From: Branchiostoma floridae
Taxonomy: Eukaryota; Chordata; Leptocardii; Amphioxiformes; Branchiostomatidae
Assembly: GCF_000003815.2 (NCBI RefSeq)
Contig: NC_049991.1
Location: 13,807,685-13,871,684 of the forward strand
Reading direction: 5' to 3'
Length of the DNA: 64,000 nucleotides
Shown piece after piece: positions 21,501 through 33,983 of the stretch. Made by a program: the position numbers and the translations under genes. Numbering within the stretch: position 1 is the stretch's first letter; each line of letters starts with the position of its first letter. Under the pieces are notes generated by a model that saw nothing but the letters and a program-made list of their open reading frames with translations, was not told where the DNA came from and did not search any database.

Positions 21501-24500
21501 TCAAAACGCCATATCTTCCGACTTGTAGTGGCTGCGTTATTGGTAGGCGCCTCAGGGACATACTTAATTAAAAGACAAACTGGTAGGTTTCAGCAATTTT
21601 CTCCGATTTTGGAAGCACGTATCCATCGTCGCATTAGCTACGCACTTTCCTTTGTGTGCAACATCTCGACTGAGGATTACAACGTGCCATAGATGTCAAA
21701 ATTGACAGGACTTTCATTGCGTTGTGCTGCCGGGTTTTAACGAGGCTCCACAAGTCCAGTATGTCACTATGTGAACTAAAAGCCGCTGCACATCATTCTA
21801 CGGTGTTGAATGTTATAGAAACACATGAAACTTTGAGGAAAGGAAGAACCAGCCACAAAATTTCTGCGATTCGATACCGTCATGACTGCGTACAAAATGA
21901 TTAGGCTCGAACCCAGAGCTCAAAGTCGTACCTGAGTCTGCATGCCATGGTGGGAGGGGGGCGGGAGCTTACTAGTATGGCGGAAATACTCCCGGCCGAG
22001 CTCCGGACCAGCGACCTAAAAAGAGGGAGCGTCCGTACATTGTATCAGGGAGCTTTGATTGTACTGTACCATACTGTACATAGGTGTGTGGTACGCGTTC
22101 CCGAGGTTGGCTTGGATGGCTGGATCTACTTCAGCCGGGTAGCAGGTTGTGTGAAGGCAGCGCACACGCAAATACACTATCACTACAACGCCTGCATTAT
22201 TTTAGAGTTAAATGGTCTACTCCGCAAGGAACAACGCAAAGCATATCCCTGGGAAACTGCACGCCTGTAGTTTACAATCCCATAAGAATAGCAGAACAAA
22301 ACAGGAGACGAGGCATCTAAAACAATAACACAACTACAAAAACACTTCTCAAGCACAAGGTAAACAAAACAGTGATAGATCTCCGCGTCATTCTAACGTG
22401 TGCTCCGCCCCTGCGCACCGTGCGGACCAGCGGTGGCAGCTTATGGGTTCTCTCCTGCTATTCAACACACAAATCAGTGGGACGCGAGAAATACTACCAC
22501 ACATTCTCTGCATGTGCAAACAAGAAGATTATGACAAATCATTTTTATCAAATATATACATTGAAGACGACATGACGCATGTATATATTTGGAAATGCCG
22601 CATTTTCTGTGCAGTAAACTTTCGTCAATACGATCAATATCTGATAAAAGCTCCTTGATACGATTTTGCAAACTTCATTGTTGAAAGGCACATTTTGCAA
22701 GTTGTGTAGGTCACCCATGTATTCTTAGTTAATTCTTCCACAAATCTTCTTTAACTGTCTGAAAGGATTCAAATCCGTAACCAGGTCAACCTTCTTGATT
22801 GCAGGAAAGGGGGCCTCCGCTGTGTTGTTATGTTCATTATCATGAATATTTCATCCGAAGGTTGTGTTTAATAAAGAAATCCCGTCTCAAAAATGCATTA
22901 ATTTAGGACTGATCCAGAATGCAGAATGCAGCTTGTAGCCTTACATGTTGATTGCGGATTTTTTTAGATTAGAATTTCAATACTTGTAATTAGTCTTGTC
23001 TTGCTATAGGCCTGCCAATTACAGTTCTAGGTAGCCTAGTTCCCTCTACAATGCAACTGCGATCGAAGTACATCTGCAGGTGTTTCGGGTTGCTCTACAT
23101 ATACTGTAGAACTGCAAGTAGGTCACTATGAAGCAAGTGCTTAGCAACAAAAGGACCTGTCGCTTTTGTATGTACTGTACGTACCGAATAACGCAATTAG
23201 AACACTGCATCAGCCCGTAAGTACATGTATAATTTTACATCCCAGAGACTGAACCTTTCGACGACTGAAGCGCTGACAATCCACAAAGGTTCTTGGATTC
23301 ATCTGAATCTCGCACTAAAGAGTGTAATGATAGTGTAATTAAACTATACGACGTAGCGGTGTGAGTTTGAAATGAATGGACACTGCCAGCTTGCCCTCTC
23401 CTTTATTGATCTTTAATGAACTAAGTTACTAATGGTTATGGTCTCCTGTCCATAAAATAACTGGGTGGGGAGGGGTAGTTTATGTATCTGCACAAACATC
23501 TGTACTATTAACCGTGAGTACGATGGTAACTTCCATATTACCCTAAGTTGCATTTGAACCTGAACTCAAAGGGCGTTTTTCTTCGATGTCATTCGAAAGC
23601 CGCTGTGGTATCCAATTCTGTGCAATCCAATTCTGTGTGTCTTGGCCAAGCAATGGGTAGGTATTCTAATATACCAGCAACCGTAAGGGTGAATATCTTA
23701 TACTATCTATGTCTCTGTTCACTAGCTAGCCAGGTACTTCATAACTGTACCTGTATTGCATGAAGATCCGTGGCGTTACGAAATTATTTATGCTATGCCT
23801 TCTTCTGTCAGAGGAAACAGGCACAGGACTCTGTGAACTGTTCTCGTTTCTGTCCCTGGTCTTAGGAACATTGAGAAGCCGGGGGCGTAAACGGAAGAAT
23901 TGAAGACGAGGACGGGTATGATATACATAGGCCAGACGGGGATACATATTAGTACAGTGCGGTTCACATGCATGTGTTTTGACAGGAAATCTCGTCAACT
24001 TCCGCCTACTACACCGTGAGAACAATAAGAACATTTTGTCAGTGGACACACCTACCTCTCAGTGGGCTACAACAATAGCAAACTATACACACCAACTTCG
24101 GGTTAGTTATTGATTTTCCGAAGACTCCGTTCAGTACAAACCTAACCAGTCCCCGTGTTTCCTATTCTGTCTTAGCACCTAATCCCAACTCTACATCATT
24201 AATGCTATTAAACAGTCGGGCGTTGCCGTGTAATTCTGCAAAGGAATTAAGGCCACTATTAAAAGGATTGATTACAAAGAATCGCCAATCCAAGCAACAA
24301 CATTCCATTAAAGTTCTGTACATTTTCTAAACATGTAGTTTTGAAAAAAAAAGGTTTGTCTTAGTTCCATCTGGCAGATTTATTTCTTCATTCACTCAGT
24401 GAGAAGGATTTCTGCCCCTTTCCTCTGACCTCGAAGAGCAGAGAACATAGAGGGCAGATGTATGAAGGATGACAGAGCCAGATTTCATGAAGCCATAAAA

Positions 24501-25026
24501 TTACCTTGTGTACATAAGCTGTCAGGGCAGTCAGTAAGTACGTTATATCTGACTATACATAACATACAAGTCTGCAAGTAATCACAATATTGTGAAACTA
24601 GCACGAGAAATTTTGTCAGTCAACTTTCACTTGACTTCAATATCATCATGAAGAATAGCAGTAACCCATATGTGTCTAGTTCTTACTAGCAGTATCATGC
24701 ATGATGATGATAGAAAATATGTGTTTCGTATTCAGGCTAGCTGCAAGATCATTCTGGTCGACGGTCTCCATGAAACAGAGCCCTGAGAAAGGTCCAATGT
24801 GGCGAGTGCCGAGCCTAAGCGTATATCCATAGACAAGCTTTTAAAGATGTGAGATTTGAATGTTTCTACAGTCCATTCTAGCCTTAGAGCTAGAGGCAGC
24901 ATGTGATGGTAATTTCTTATATGCAAGATCCCTTTGCCAATGTTCTTTCTTACCTGCCGCAAAGACAATCCTGCTATCCTGCGTGGAAATCCCCGAGAAA
25001 TGGCCGCCTCCGCGGCGCAAGTTCAC
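18543..25026. other. Noncoding stretch with repeat relics
   Basis: Long gene-poor interval. It holds a tRNA-related sequence at 19236-19312. A CpG-rich patch lies at about 21120-21420, with an open 58-codon frame and an AATAAA at 21418, and another CpG-rich patch at about 21945-22050. Open frames up to 107 codons occur, but none has a recognisable domain. Confidence 0.45.
19236..19312 (-). repeat. tRNA-related sequence (SINE head or tRNA pseudogene)
   Basis: On the minus strand it contains a box A-like GGTTAGCGGCGTTGG and a perfect T-arm with box B: CCCGGG, then TTCGAA, then TCCCGGG. No 7-bp acceptor stem can be formed, so it is not a working tRNA gene. A SINE head or a decayed tRNA copy is likelier. 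Confidence 0.55.
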
Positions 25027-25139
25027 CTGCCACCCCGTCTACGTGTGCCCGGACCTGTCGTGGACTGACTCGGTCCGTGATCCTGATTTACCCCGTCCGA
25101 ATATGCGAACTGACACACGTCCGCCCTAAGTACCGTGTA
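25027..25139 (-). CDS. Candidate exon
   Basis: On the minus strand an acceptor (gctatccgcag) precedes a 113-base segment open in one frame, ending at a GGCAG|GTGAAC donor. The peptide includes YTVLRADVCQFAYSDGVNQD and GPGTRRRGG. CpG-rich. Unknown family and no partners, so weak. Confidence 0.14.
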
Positions 25140-28000
25140 CTGCGGATAGCGCCGATCAACGTTTACCTGGCTGATCCTCTACCAAAGCTCTTAATCACGG
25201 CAGAACCAGCCTCCTAGATCCACTACCTCGACCTTTACGACCCCAAAAGTCAGACCGAACTCTGACCTTCTCAGATATCAATGTATCTGACGATATGCTA
25301 AGTCCACACAGTGATGTAACGCACTAGAGAGGTACTGTTCGAACATGGCCCTTCTCTGTATATAGCCGGTCTGAGACTGACTGGTCATTGTTTGTGGCCA
25401 TTGCTGTGAATGCACGATTCTAGGTCATGTCTGGTGTATAACGACTCAACCGTGGTCATACTATGCGTTGTACTTTCGGGACACTCTAACGGTGTCATGT
25501 GCGCGTCACATGAATCATATCTGTTGGAAGAGATGGAGATGGGCCACATATACTTTTCAGTCGCGTTGTGGCATACACAAATACGTACATCGAGTAGTGA
25601 AGAGAGACACTACATACAGCAATGGCATTCTTCTATATAATGTCCTTGATACCAGCTCTAGTCAGTTACAAACACAGAAATATCAAAACAACTCTCTTAG
25701 ATCACCCTCTCCCTAACATACAGTTGCCTTTGCACAAGTACAAGAATGCGGAGTCAAAATCAAGTTTGTAGATTGCCCCAACAGCTACGCACCTGCGATT
25801 GATACATGTAACTACTTATAATAATAGCATCTGCACCAGGTGTACTCAGTTGCATCCCTCACGCCACAGCTAAAATGAGGCTCTCTTCGCCCATGTGTCT
25901 TTCATGGGGAGAAGAGATAATGACGTAAAACAATGGGTTCGTGCGCGTTCATAAAACCAACATGCGCGTACCAAGGACAGGCAGCATAAAATGATGTATT
26001 CTCTCGTGTTGATGGATAATCCTCACAGAATACAGAAGAAGAACCTGGAGGTTTCTCCATCCAAATATCCTTTTGAAGCAACTAGGCCATCGCATGCCCT
26101 AATATAAATTTCTTTGTTGAAAGAAAGTAAATGTGCTCAAATTAATCCCCTCAAAACTATACCGACTACCGGGTCCTCAAAGAACCGAAGCATTTCTTTT
26201 TGCCAATATAAGCATTTGCCAACAGAAGGATTATGGACAGAAAAGAAACTTCAGATTTTATTAATGAACAGAAAAGTAACTTCAGATTTTATTTTACTAT
26301 CTGAGTGGCTTTACTTCCACTTATTACATTAACAGTACGTTTGATGTGTGAATGTGTAAAGTTCCTGTCGGCAACAGTCTTCAAGAGACGTAAAGTGTGA
26401 AGTTTCACAAACATTTCCCCAAACCTTGTCACACAACAAGTACTAGTGTATCGGGCTGTGATTGCAGGGAAAATTACACTGTCAATTTTCAGTCATTCTG
26501 TTGAACACCTAGCGTTCACAGGGAGAAGACATAGGCGCTGCTCCTCTTCCCATAATAAGGCCACATTCGAGAGAACGGATCAACGAATGAATTACATGTA
26601 TGAACACTATGCATACACGAATATCATTATGTTTGGTCTTCTATTCAAAACAAATCATTTATCTCTGCACTTGATGTTGCTACTGGAAACGGTAACTGTC
26701 ATTGTCCTCATTCGCGAACTCGTTCATTTGTACACATTGCAATCTCGGAGAGATCTCACAAAATGGAGTGTCCTTTACAGCATGCGCAACGTTACAGTAA
26801 TGCTGTCCACGCTACATACATATCTGAGCACAGAAATCGCTGATAGAATACAGCAACACCCTCACAACACGAGGGCAACCTCTGTCTATGGCTAGTTTTC
26901 CCAACTTTGCTTCGCCACTCCACATACGAAACCCTTTTGCAAATGGCGGTTCCCTTCTCCACAATGTCTGGACATTCCTTGCCACCACTGTGTTTTGTAC
27001 GCACGATTTGGAGCGAAGTTGTCAACAGCACAGTATATGGGCGTACAGCCGAAGCCGTGGATCTACATTTCACCTCAGCTGTTTTACCATTGTGTGTTGG
27101 GTCCAAAGCAACGCCCCTATGTTAGAGCCTACGAAGACCAGCACAGTAGGGCAGTGCAGCGTACCCCTTTAAATGGTCCAAATGCAAATTTTCTCTTTTT
27201 CTTGTCGTCGTTTTGTAACGTTTCCATTGAAGTGTTCTGGTTCCTATACTATAGCAGCATTGAACCTCTGTGTGCTTACAAGGGTCATAAGTTAAAAACA
27301 TGCATGCCACTAGAACTCAAAATCTAGTTTCAATACTTCATGAATTCTGTAACATATATTGTATGCTAGAGACGTAATATGTAACTTCGTGTATTCGCCA
27401 AAGTGATAAATATACATTCGATAATACTGCTTCCTTCGTCATTTACCGTAAAAAACCCTCAAATATTGCATGCAATGTAGTTTTTATGCTAACAGTTCAG
27501 AAAAACACGTTCCAAAACAAAGGGTAAAGAAATAGTATGAATGGGTGTCCTGACATATTCGAGCTGCTAGCAAGAGAAAGCAGTTAATACAGTGTGCAAC
27601 CAGTTGAATACAAGGGTGTTTACTGCAAACTGTAAAACACTATCAGAATTTTACCAGACAATTCATCCTCTGCTGGCACCTAAAGTGAGACCGACATAAA
27701 CTTAGCTAGCAGCAACACAAGCCTACCCTATCTGCCAGGTAACCCTCCATGTTTTCCTGTACAGTTGCCCAAACTTGCGAAGGCAGTATTCGAGTATGCT
27801 ACTAGTATGTGGTGTGTTACAAAAGATTGCTGTCATTTGGCGAACATTCAGTGATTTTTTTCTTGTAATTTCAACCCTACTGTAGTCCTGTGTACCACGC
27901 TATTTCATGTACGCTTATATGGAGGCAGACAGAGTGCAGAAAGCATACGCCACTACTCTCACCTTCCCCGCGGAAAAGAATTAATTACGGCCAAGACATA
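25140..28000. other. Noncoding stretch
   Basis: AT-rich. A 31-bp tandem duplication (ACAGAAAAG.AACTTCAGATTTTATT) lies at about 26238-26297. The 149-codon open frame at 26446-26895 has no recognisable domain. Confidence 0.45.
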
Positions 28001-28841
28001 GTGGAGAGGGGAAGCGGTCACATTCCCTTCAGTCTCTCTGGGCATTTCCCTCTTCGGGATACGCCTTCCTCCTTGATTGGTTTCTCACATGACCGTGAGC
28101 GGATTTTTATTTCCTCAGCAGGCAGAACGATTGCCATTGAAATGCAAGAGGAGTCCCGCGCGGGTCGAGGCTCCCTTTCAGTCCAGCGCGCTGCCGCAGT
28201 GCCCCGCGCGCGCCACGTGTTGATTTGGTCCCCGCCGAGAGCACACAAAACAGCCCGCTAGCTCTGCCACCTTCGGGGACGGCCCGATCGCGCGCGGGTT
28301 GCCGTGTAGGGGCCCCTTTTTTTCCCGCGAACAAATGGGTAGTGTGCGGATGCGAACGCTAATCACACAAAAATCGCGAACGCTGCTGATTCAGCCCCCA
28401 CATTATTACACAGGCCTGCCACACTATCACTCAATACCATCCAGTTTGAGGGTTCCCTACTTGACTAACCGAGCGAGAAGTTTATAAATGAAGCTGCACA
28501 TGCCGCCGTGTTTGTATTCCGGCCCGGCCGGGTCGGATGACCTGGGGGTGCTCCGGGCGAGCGGCCCGACCGCTGATTGGGCGAGAGATTGTTGAACTAT
28601 CATCAGAGGGCGGGGACCTCCATTGTTTATCTGCCGTCTTATCGACTCGTGACGTCACGCTGTCATTTTGGATTTAATCGTCGCGCTGTTCCACCAAGCG
28701 GTCGGCACTCCCTCCGAAAATGGCGAGGGGGGATTTTTAGAAAGCAGGTCACGTCCCCTTGTCTGGGTGACCGCCCCGCCATCCCTCATCGTGCGGGCAC
28801 GCCATTACCGATATACCGGGGATGAATTTACAGGCCCCGCC
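28000..28841. promoter_or_regulatory. CpG-rich promoter-like block
   Basis: Contrasting sharply with the AT-rich surroundings, this block is rich in CG dinucleotides (for example CCCGCGCGCGCC and GATCGCGCGCGGG). It contains an inverted CCAAT (GATTGGGCG, about 28574) and a perfect CRE (28650-28657). It lies directly upstream of a candidate start exon at 28842, which suggests a plus-strand promoter. The direction could equally be reversed or double. Confidence 0.4.
28650..28657. promoter_or_regulatory. CRE palindrome
   Basis: Perfect TGACGTCA inside the CpG-rich block, about 190 bp upstream of the candidate ATG 28842. Confidence 0.5.
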
Positions 28842-28933
28842 ATGATGGATTCGTCTGATGGCTATCGGCTTCAGGTGGAGCGACGCCATTACCGCGGGAA
28901 ATGTTTATGCCGGCGTGTACCTCAGACGCCGAG
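28842..28933 (+). CDS. Candidate first coding exon
   Basis: ATG 28842 in a strong context (ccccgccATGATGG) opens 30 codons plus two bases, ending at CCGAG|GTGAGG, a good donor. The peptide starts MMDSSDGYRLQVERRHYRGK. It sits at the downstream edge of a CpG-rich promoter-like block. I do not recognise the protein and cannot find the next exon. Confidence 0.24.
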
Positions 28934-31561
28934 GTGAGGCAAGAGGGCGAGCGGCTCCAAACGGGGGTTGTTTTGCATTCTTCACAAAAGAGAGGAGTAG
29001 ACTCAGAAGCGGGTCGAAGTGGGCTCTTTGGCCGTCGGAACCGCCTTCAATAACACGCAGCTTGCGATTTAATCAGGATCGAGCACCGACCGTAAGTGTT
29101 CCGCTAACATATCACCTTTTCGATCCGCCCAGCCTGCCGCACTGCAAAATCATAATCACGGAGGAGAGACACCTGCCAGGCTAATTCGTGCAAATAAATA
29201 TGGTGTTTTGCACCCAATATCTGACTGCGGCATCAGTTCGTCTCCATCAGTGTGTTTATACATTCCCATAGCTGCTACGGACGTTACCCTGCTGTAATAA
29301 GGAAACGTCACTTACTCCCGTAATAACGAGATCTGCTCGGCCGCCCCGACATAATACAACGCCTCCATTATTCAGCTGCTTGGAGGGTTGCATGCCAATA
29401 CCCACAAGAAGACATTCTATAAATTGGGGAAAGCAAATCCCACGTAACGGGAGGCATATAATGGTAGGGTCATAGAATTGCAAAAGGGTACTTCAGAGCT
29501 GCCGTGCTGCAAGATGCATTTTGCAGAGCTTGTCTGACAGACCCAAGGTGTCGGGTGGGCAGGGGGATTCGCCATAGGCGTCGGCTCACACATGATAAGG
29601 GAAAATTAGTTTCCTCGGGTAATAACAGAATTGCAGGGCCTTGGTGCTTCATCTTCGCCGTATCAGCACGGCTGTGCATTGGAAAGTAGAAATTGGTCTG
29701 ACGTGATCTAGTGGGCGATCGACCTTTTTGGCGTGCGTCTATAAAAGAATAATTCAGGGTAGCAATCTATGCCGAGAGAAGACGGAGCAAAAACATGGCG
29801 GTCGCCCGCGCTCCGGCTCGGATGTTTTCGGTCGATAATGTGCTACAGAAGGCTGGGGGAAGCAGGGCTCGCGGCAAATTTATCTGTTCTGATAGAATTT
29901 ATTTTTCATTTGAAATTCCGTCGTCCCGAATATTGGATTGTTGGGAACCGAATATAATCGGACATTCGTATGAAGGCTAGATGCCAGCAAATTCGAAGCA
30001 CGTCCGCATTGCTGGGATTTCGCTAAGAAGACATTATTGTCAAGAGAACCCACAGTGGTTGTAAACAAATGGTCATCGTCTCGTTCTAGCCGATGAAAGG
30101 CCCCTTGGCCAAAAGTCTTTCCTCTTCACTACCTGACATCTAACATTCACCAGTCATACTGTGATGAATACTAGTTACTAGTTAGTATTGTAGACTATTG
30201 CATCCCAGGTAAGGTCTTGAACAGACACATTGTCGGGATTCTTTCTGAACTGTGTTGCTGCAACTCAGTCATTCTACCCCCATTATTAACCAGACCACAT
30301 AGACGGAGAACTGTGCAGTACAGACCACGGTATGAGCAATGTGGTCTCCTGTGTGCTTCTTAACGGTATACTTCTTACGGGTTCTTGTGACCAACATATC
30401 TACGCAAAAACCGTTTGCAGTCGTTTTGCTCCGGTTCTTTATTCTATTCAGAGGAATATATAACGTTAACAGCTAACGATGTCTTGGTAATGGGCTGGGA
30501 ATCTTGTTTTCACATGCTGTCAATGTTGATATGTTTTTAGGATTTTAGTGCTGATCATGACATGTGCATCATCTCATAAGAGGCGACTCACATCCCTTCA
30601 TCACAGTGCCAAATTAAAATGATCGAGATGGTCATCACCAAACCCACGAGGGTCTTATCATAGATGAGTGGAATTTGTTGGTTATTGGGAAAGCTATCTG
30701 TCTGTTTTGTGTTGCTTTCTTCAAAATGACGAAAATGGCCTCAATTTTCACTCCTCTGAGGCCCTGTGTAATTTTGCAATACTGAAGAATATTTGTAACT
30801 TTGCATCCGGTACAAAACGTAACCTTTGTAGTATAATAGTCATTCAAAGCGTCAATGTGTTAACAAATGGTTCCATCGCACATCTTGACATAAAGTATTC
30901 AGACTCAGCTCTCTCCCATTGCCGTGGACATCACTCGGGGAACAGAATGTGACACACATTCTGTATGGCATGTGACTTGTGCCCTTTGCCTTTTATGTGT
31001 GGTCGGGGCACTGCAAGACGAGTCCCAGAACAGCCATAGCCCACATTATGGGCAGTATAACGCTGATTCTTGCCTTCCTATCTCTGGCGGGAGCATGAAT
31101 CTCCGGATTGTTCCCTCCTCGATTTTCTCTGCACGGCTGAGCTACACTTCCGCTCCTTTCCACGTCCAATGATCTTTAATGATCCCTTGATATGGTGTGC
31201 TCAAGAAAACCTGAGATCTGATGGCAATTCCATTCTGCCATCTCCACACTCAGCTTCTGAAAAGAGACATACGGGTAAAGTCTGTTGTGTTAGAAAAATT
31301 GCTCTCATCTTTTTCAAATGTCCTGGAATAAAGCTGCCACGTTATACAGCTGATTCAAGTATCCCGCTCCCATTGGTCACTCCCCACCAATAATGCACTG
31401 TATTCTCCGCCACCGCCACTCGAGTGTAGAATACTCTGAGAAAAATAATGGAAACGTAACCAAATAACGTACGTCTTAAAGTTTCCAATGTTAAAATGAT
31501 AGGAAACATTTGCACGTATTTTTCGCCACTCTGCCACCGTCATAAAACTAAGGAGACACGC
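28934..31561. other. Noncoding stretch, GC falling to the right
   Basis: Until about 29960 the sequence is moderately GC-rich with homeodomain-like TAAT cores, and could be regulatory. Beyond that it is ordinary AT-rich noncoding sequence. Confidence 0.4.
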
Positions 31562-31634
31562 TCTCATGATGAAGGTACGGTACCGTAGTTATGTTCTCTT
31601 GAGAACGTAACCGTACCGTACCTTCATCATGAGA
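31562..31634. repeat. Near-perfect hairpin (inverted repeat)
   Basis: The left arm 31562-31598 (TCTCATGATGAAGGTACGGT...) and right arm 31601-31634 are inverted copies with a two-base centre and only three or four differences. It lies about 120 bp upstream of the TATA-like box of the intronless gene. Confidence 0.8.
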
Positions 31635-31654
31635 ACCCGTGAATCAAATGTACG

Positions 31655-31687
31655 TGTGTCAGTGTTTACTAACATCAGTGTTTACTA
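31655..31687. repeat. 16-bp tandem duplication
   Basis: TCAGTGTTTACTAACA occurs twice in a row, directly after the hairpin and ahead of the intronless gene. Confidence 0.85.
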
Positions 31688-31755
31688 ACATCCAGCTCGG
31701 TTCCGCACAGAATCCGTGATCTGTGCATATCCGTGCCCGCATCCTAGCAGGATAA

Positions 31756-31778
31756 TATAAGGACTTGCGATTTACTCA
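31756..31778 (+). promoter_or_regulatory. Putative core promoter (TATA-like and Inr)
   Basis: TATAAGG at 31756-31762 and an initiator-like CTCAGTT with A at 31778. The 22-bp spacing is slightly short of the usual 28-32. The ATG at 31800 would leave a very short leader. Confidence 0.35.
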
Positions 31779-31799
31779 GTTTCGTATACATCTTCCAAA

Positions 31800-32231
31800 A
31801 TGAGCACAAACAGCAACAAGCTGACTGGGGAAGAGCCGATTGCGATGGAAGTCAATGATGGGGACTCCTTCGAACAAAGGCTGGATAAAGTCGTGGCAGC
31901 ACTCGGACGACTCACATTGTCAGCAACTAAAAGAAAGCGAACAACACCAGACGATGAGGATATCCAGCCGCCAACCAAAAAAAGAAGGCTGGCCATCAGG
32001 GCATGGTCTTCGGCTACGGCCCCAAAGCGTGGCGGGGTATCTGTACATATTAAACGGTGCTCGTGTGGGGACTCGTATGACAACCCGAATGTCGAACTTA
32101 AATTTTTTACGGCGGTCCGCACGTCACAGGTGTGCATCGACTCGCTTACGATCAACCCTCGTATCCCCGAAGAACAGCGGTCGCGGAGCTCGGTTGCCGG
32201 GGAAGCGTTTGCGAGGCGAACGGCTAAATGA
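31800..32231 (+). CDS. Intronless gene, basic nuclear-type protein of unknown family
   Basis: A single uninterrupted frame of 143 codons from ATG 31800 to TGA 32229-32231. It is framed by a TATA-like box (31756) and an AATAAA (32319-32324), as expected of a complete compact transcript of about 560 bases. The N-terminal 50 residues are acidic and helical in look (EEPIAMEVNDGDSFEQRLDK). A bipartite nuclear-localisation-like pair follows (TKRKR and, about 12 residues on, TKKRRL). The C-terminal half has a CSCGDSYDNPNVELKFF segment with two close cysteines. I do not recognise the family. It could be a lineage-specific gene, a retrocopy or a mobile-element gene. Two other long frames overlap it, so codon-substitution data are needed to fix the true one. 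Confidence 0.42.
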   Translation: MSTNSNKLTGEEPIAMEVNDGDSFEQRLDKVVAALGRLTLSATKRKRTTPDDEDIQPPTKKRRLAIRAWSSATAPKRGGVSVHIKRCSCGDSYDNPNVELKFFTAVRTSQVCIDSLTINPRIPEEQRSRSSVAGEAFARRTAK

Positions 32232-32318
32232 GTCAGGTCCACTAGAACATCAGGGCATGATTGCTTCTGATCGTAATCTTTAAACTTTTCAAGAAAGTAT
32301 ACCGCTGTCGTTAATCTG

Positions 32319-32324
32319 AATAAA
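32319..32324 (+). terminator. Poly(A) signal of the intronless gene
   Basis: AATAAA 88 bases after the stop codon, the usual distance. Confidence 0.5.
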
Positions 32325-32489
32325 GAAATGATTTAAATGCTAGCTTCATCTAAAGTCTTCCTTGTAGAAAAATAGAATAGATAATAAGAAGCATTACCAG
32401 TCTTTACTTTAGTTACATAAAGGCGCTACCGTATGCAATTTTCTTATTTGTCACAAAACATATACCGGGTAAGTAGACAAGTTGTACTT

Positions 32490-32640
32490 TAATGTTCAGG
32501 TGGTCCCGTGGTTGTGCATATTTCCAGTTCCTTGGCTGCCACGAATATTTTACATACGACATTTTACAAATTATTTTGAACATATTGAAGGATGTGTCAG
32601 TTATGATCATACTAGTGGTCCTGGGACCACCTGAACATTA
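32490..32640. mobile_element. Small MITE with 16-bp terminal inverted repeats
   Basis: ATGTTCAGGTGGTCCC (32492-32507) and its exact complement (32623-32638) bound a 147-bp element. TA lies at each outer edge, as in Tc1/mariner-type insertions. No coding capacity. Confidence 0.7.
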
Positions 32641-33950
32641 TGGAGTGTTCTTTGCTGAAAACATACATGCCACATTTGTGTAAAAAACATGTTCTGGGGT
32701 GTAACCCATAGGGCCTATAAGTGATGAAATTAAACTGTGCTTATCATATTCATATTTTGATATCAGTGAGTTTTGAATGAAATCCATTCAGTCTGAAAAT
32801 ATGTTTTGGGTCTGTAGCTCCATTCCCCGTTGAAAAGTTTGAAAAAATACCAAACCAGTAACTTTCTACTGCACAAAGTTGGTGAATCAGTTAATTAGAC
32901 AGAGTGGTGAAAAGTGATTTCACTCACTGAGAAATTCCTGGTGTCATAACAAACATTAGGCATCTTTTTCTTGAAGGCAACGTTTCTACACAGATGGAAA
33001 AAAAGGAATACAGTGGATTTGTACGTAAACCTGTTTCAAACAACACCTTTTCATGACAATGTGTTTTGCCATCTGATGACTAACATAATACGGATGGTAC
33101 CCAGGCTATAAAAAATGTCTACTTGGAAAACAATACTTCTCTTATTCACTATCCTTTGCCCATTCCATGCATAAGGCAAATATGTTATTTATGTAGAGAC
33201 AATCATAGAATGCAAGTGTATAGAAGATATTTATTCACAGAACAATTTTTTACTTGGCACGAATTAAAGTGTTGCGTTTTGTATAAAACTAAGTGAAAAG
33301 AACCAAATTCATTCTACATACCACTGTCCATATTGGTGAGATATCATCTACCGTATACCACAAACACACCGTACCATTTCGACACTGAAAGAGAATAATA
33401 TTGACAACAAGATCATTTTTCCCCAGACAATATCTATCTCCGCGCAAGGTTATCCTCTTGAAGGTCACGCTGTTTTTACGAAAGTGGTTATGTTATTTGC
33501 TATTTTGTCATAAACAGTGTTACAAAGGTATTCCTGTAATTTCTTTATTTGATACTGTATTGGAAGCTAGGTAGTCGGCAATGGCGTTGGGGGTAGCTCT
33601 GTGGCCTTTCTTTAGACCCCCATATAGCCAAACATATGCTACAGCTTTCAATCAATCATTGAAGCCTGAAGGCTCACCAGGATCTTCAGCAATGGTGGCC
33701 AGACACACGCGTCCTTACTCATCTACACCAAACACAACTGGCTTGGATTGGCTGGCATGATACCATGTCCTTCATTTTCATAGATTGAAGACCATTATTG
33801 TACATTTTTGCCATCCTTCATTTTCATAGATTGTTGTTCATTTGTGCCATATTTGGCTGAATACAGGTTACAGCGAAACATGTTCCAAGTTAATGAATGG
33901 AAGGTACACTAACATTAGCTAAAGTCAACTACTCTTTTTATCTTTAGTGT
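32641..33950. other. Noncoding stretch
   Basis: AT-rich. Contains an imperfect tandem repeat of CCTTCATTTTCATAGATTG (33770 and 33815) and no credible exon. Confidence 0.5.
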
Positions 33951-33983
33951 AAGTTACCTGGATGTCTAACATTCATCGCAAAG
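33951..33983 (+). repeat. Family A fragment
   Basis: Only the 3' part (GTTACCTGGATGTCTAACATTCATCG) of the dispersed repeat family A is left. Confidence 0.55.

Noticed and set aside
21947..22270. 107-codon open frame with MAEILPAELRTSDLKRG
   Set aside because: Only the first part is CpG-rich; no splice structure or family supports it.
26446..26895. 149-codon plus-strand open frame with a hydrophobic segment
   Set aside because: Composition like the AT-rich surroundings, no recognisable family and no gene signals.
31840..32283. 147-codon frame and an antisense 156-codon frame overlapping the intronless gene
   Set aside because: The 31800 frame alone joins a nuclear-signal-bearing protein to properly placed TATA-like and poly(A) elements; the others are treated as shadows, though this is not proven.
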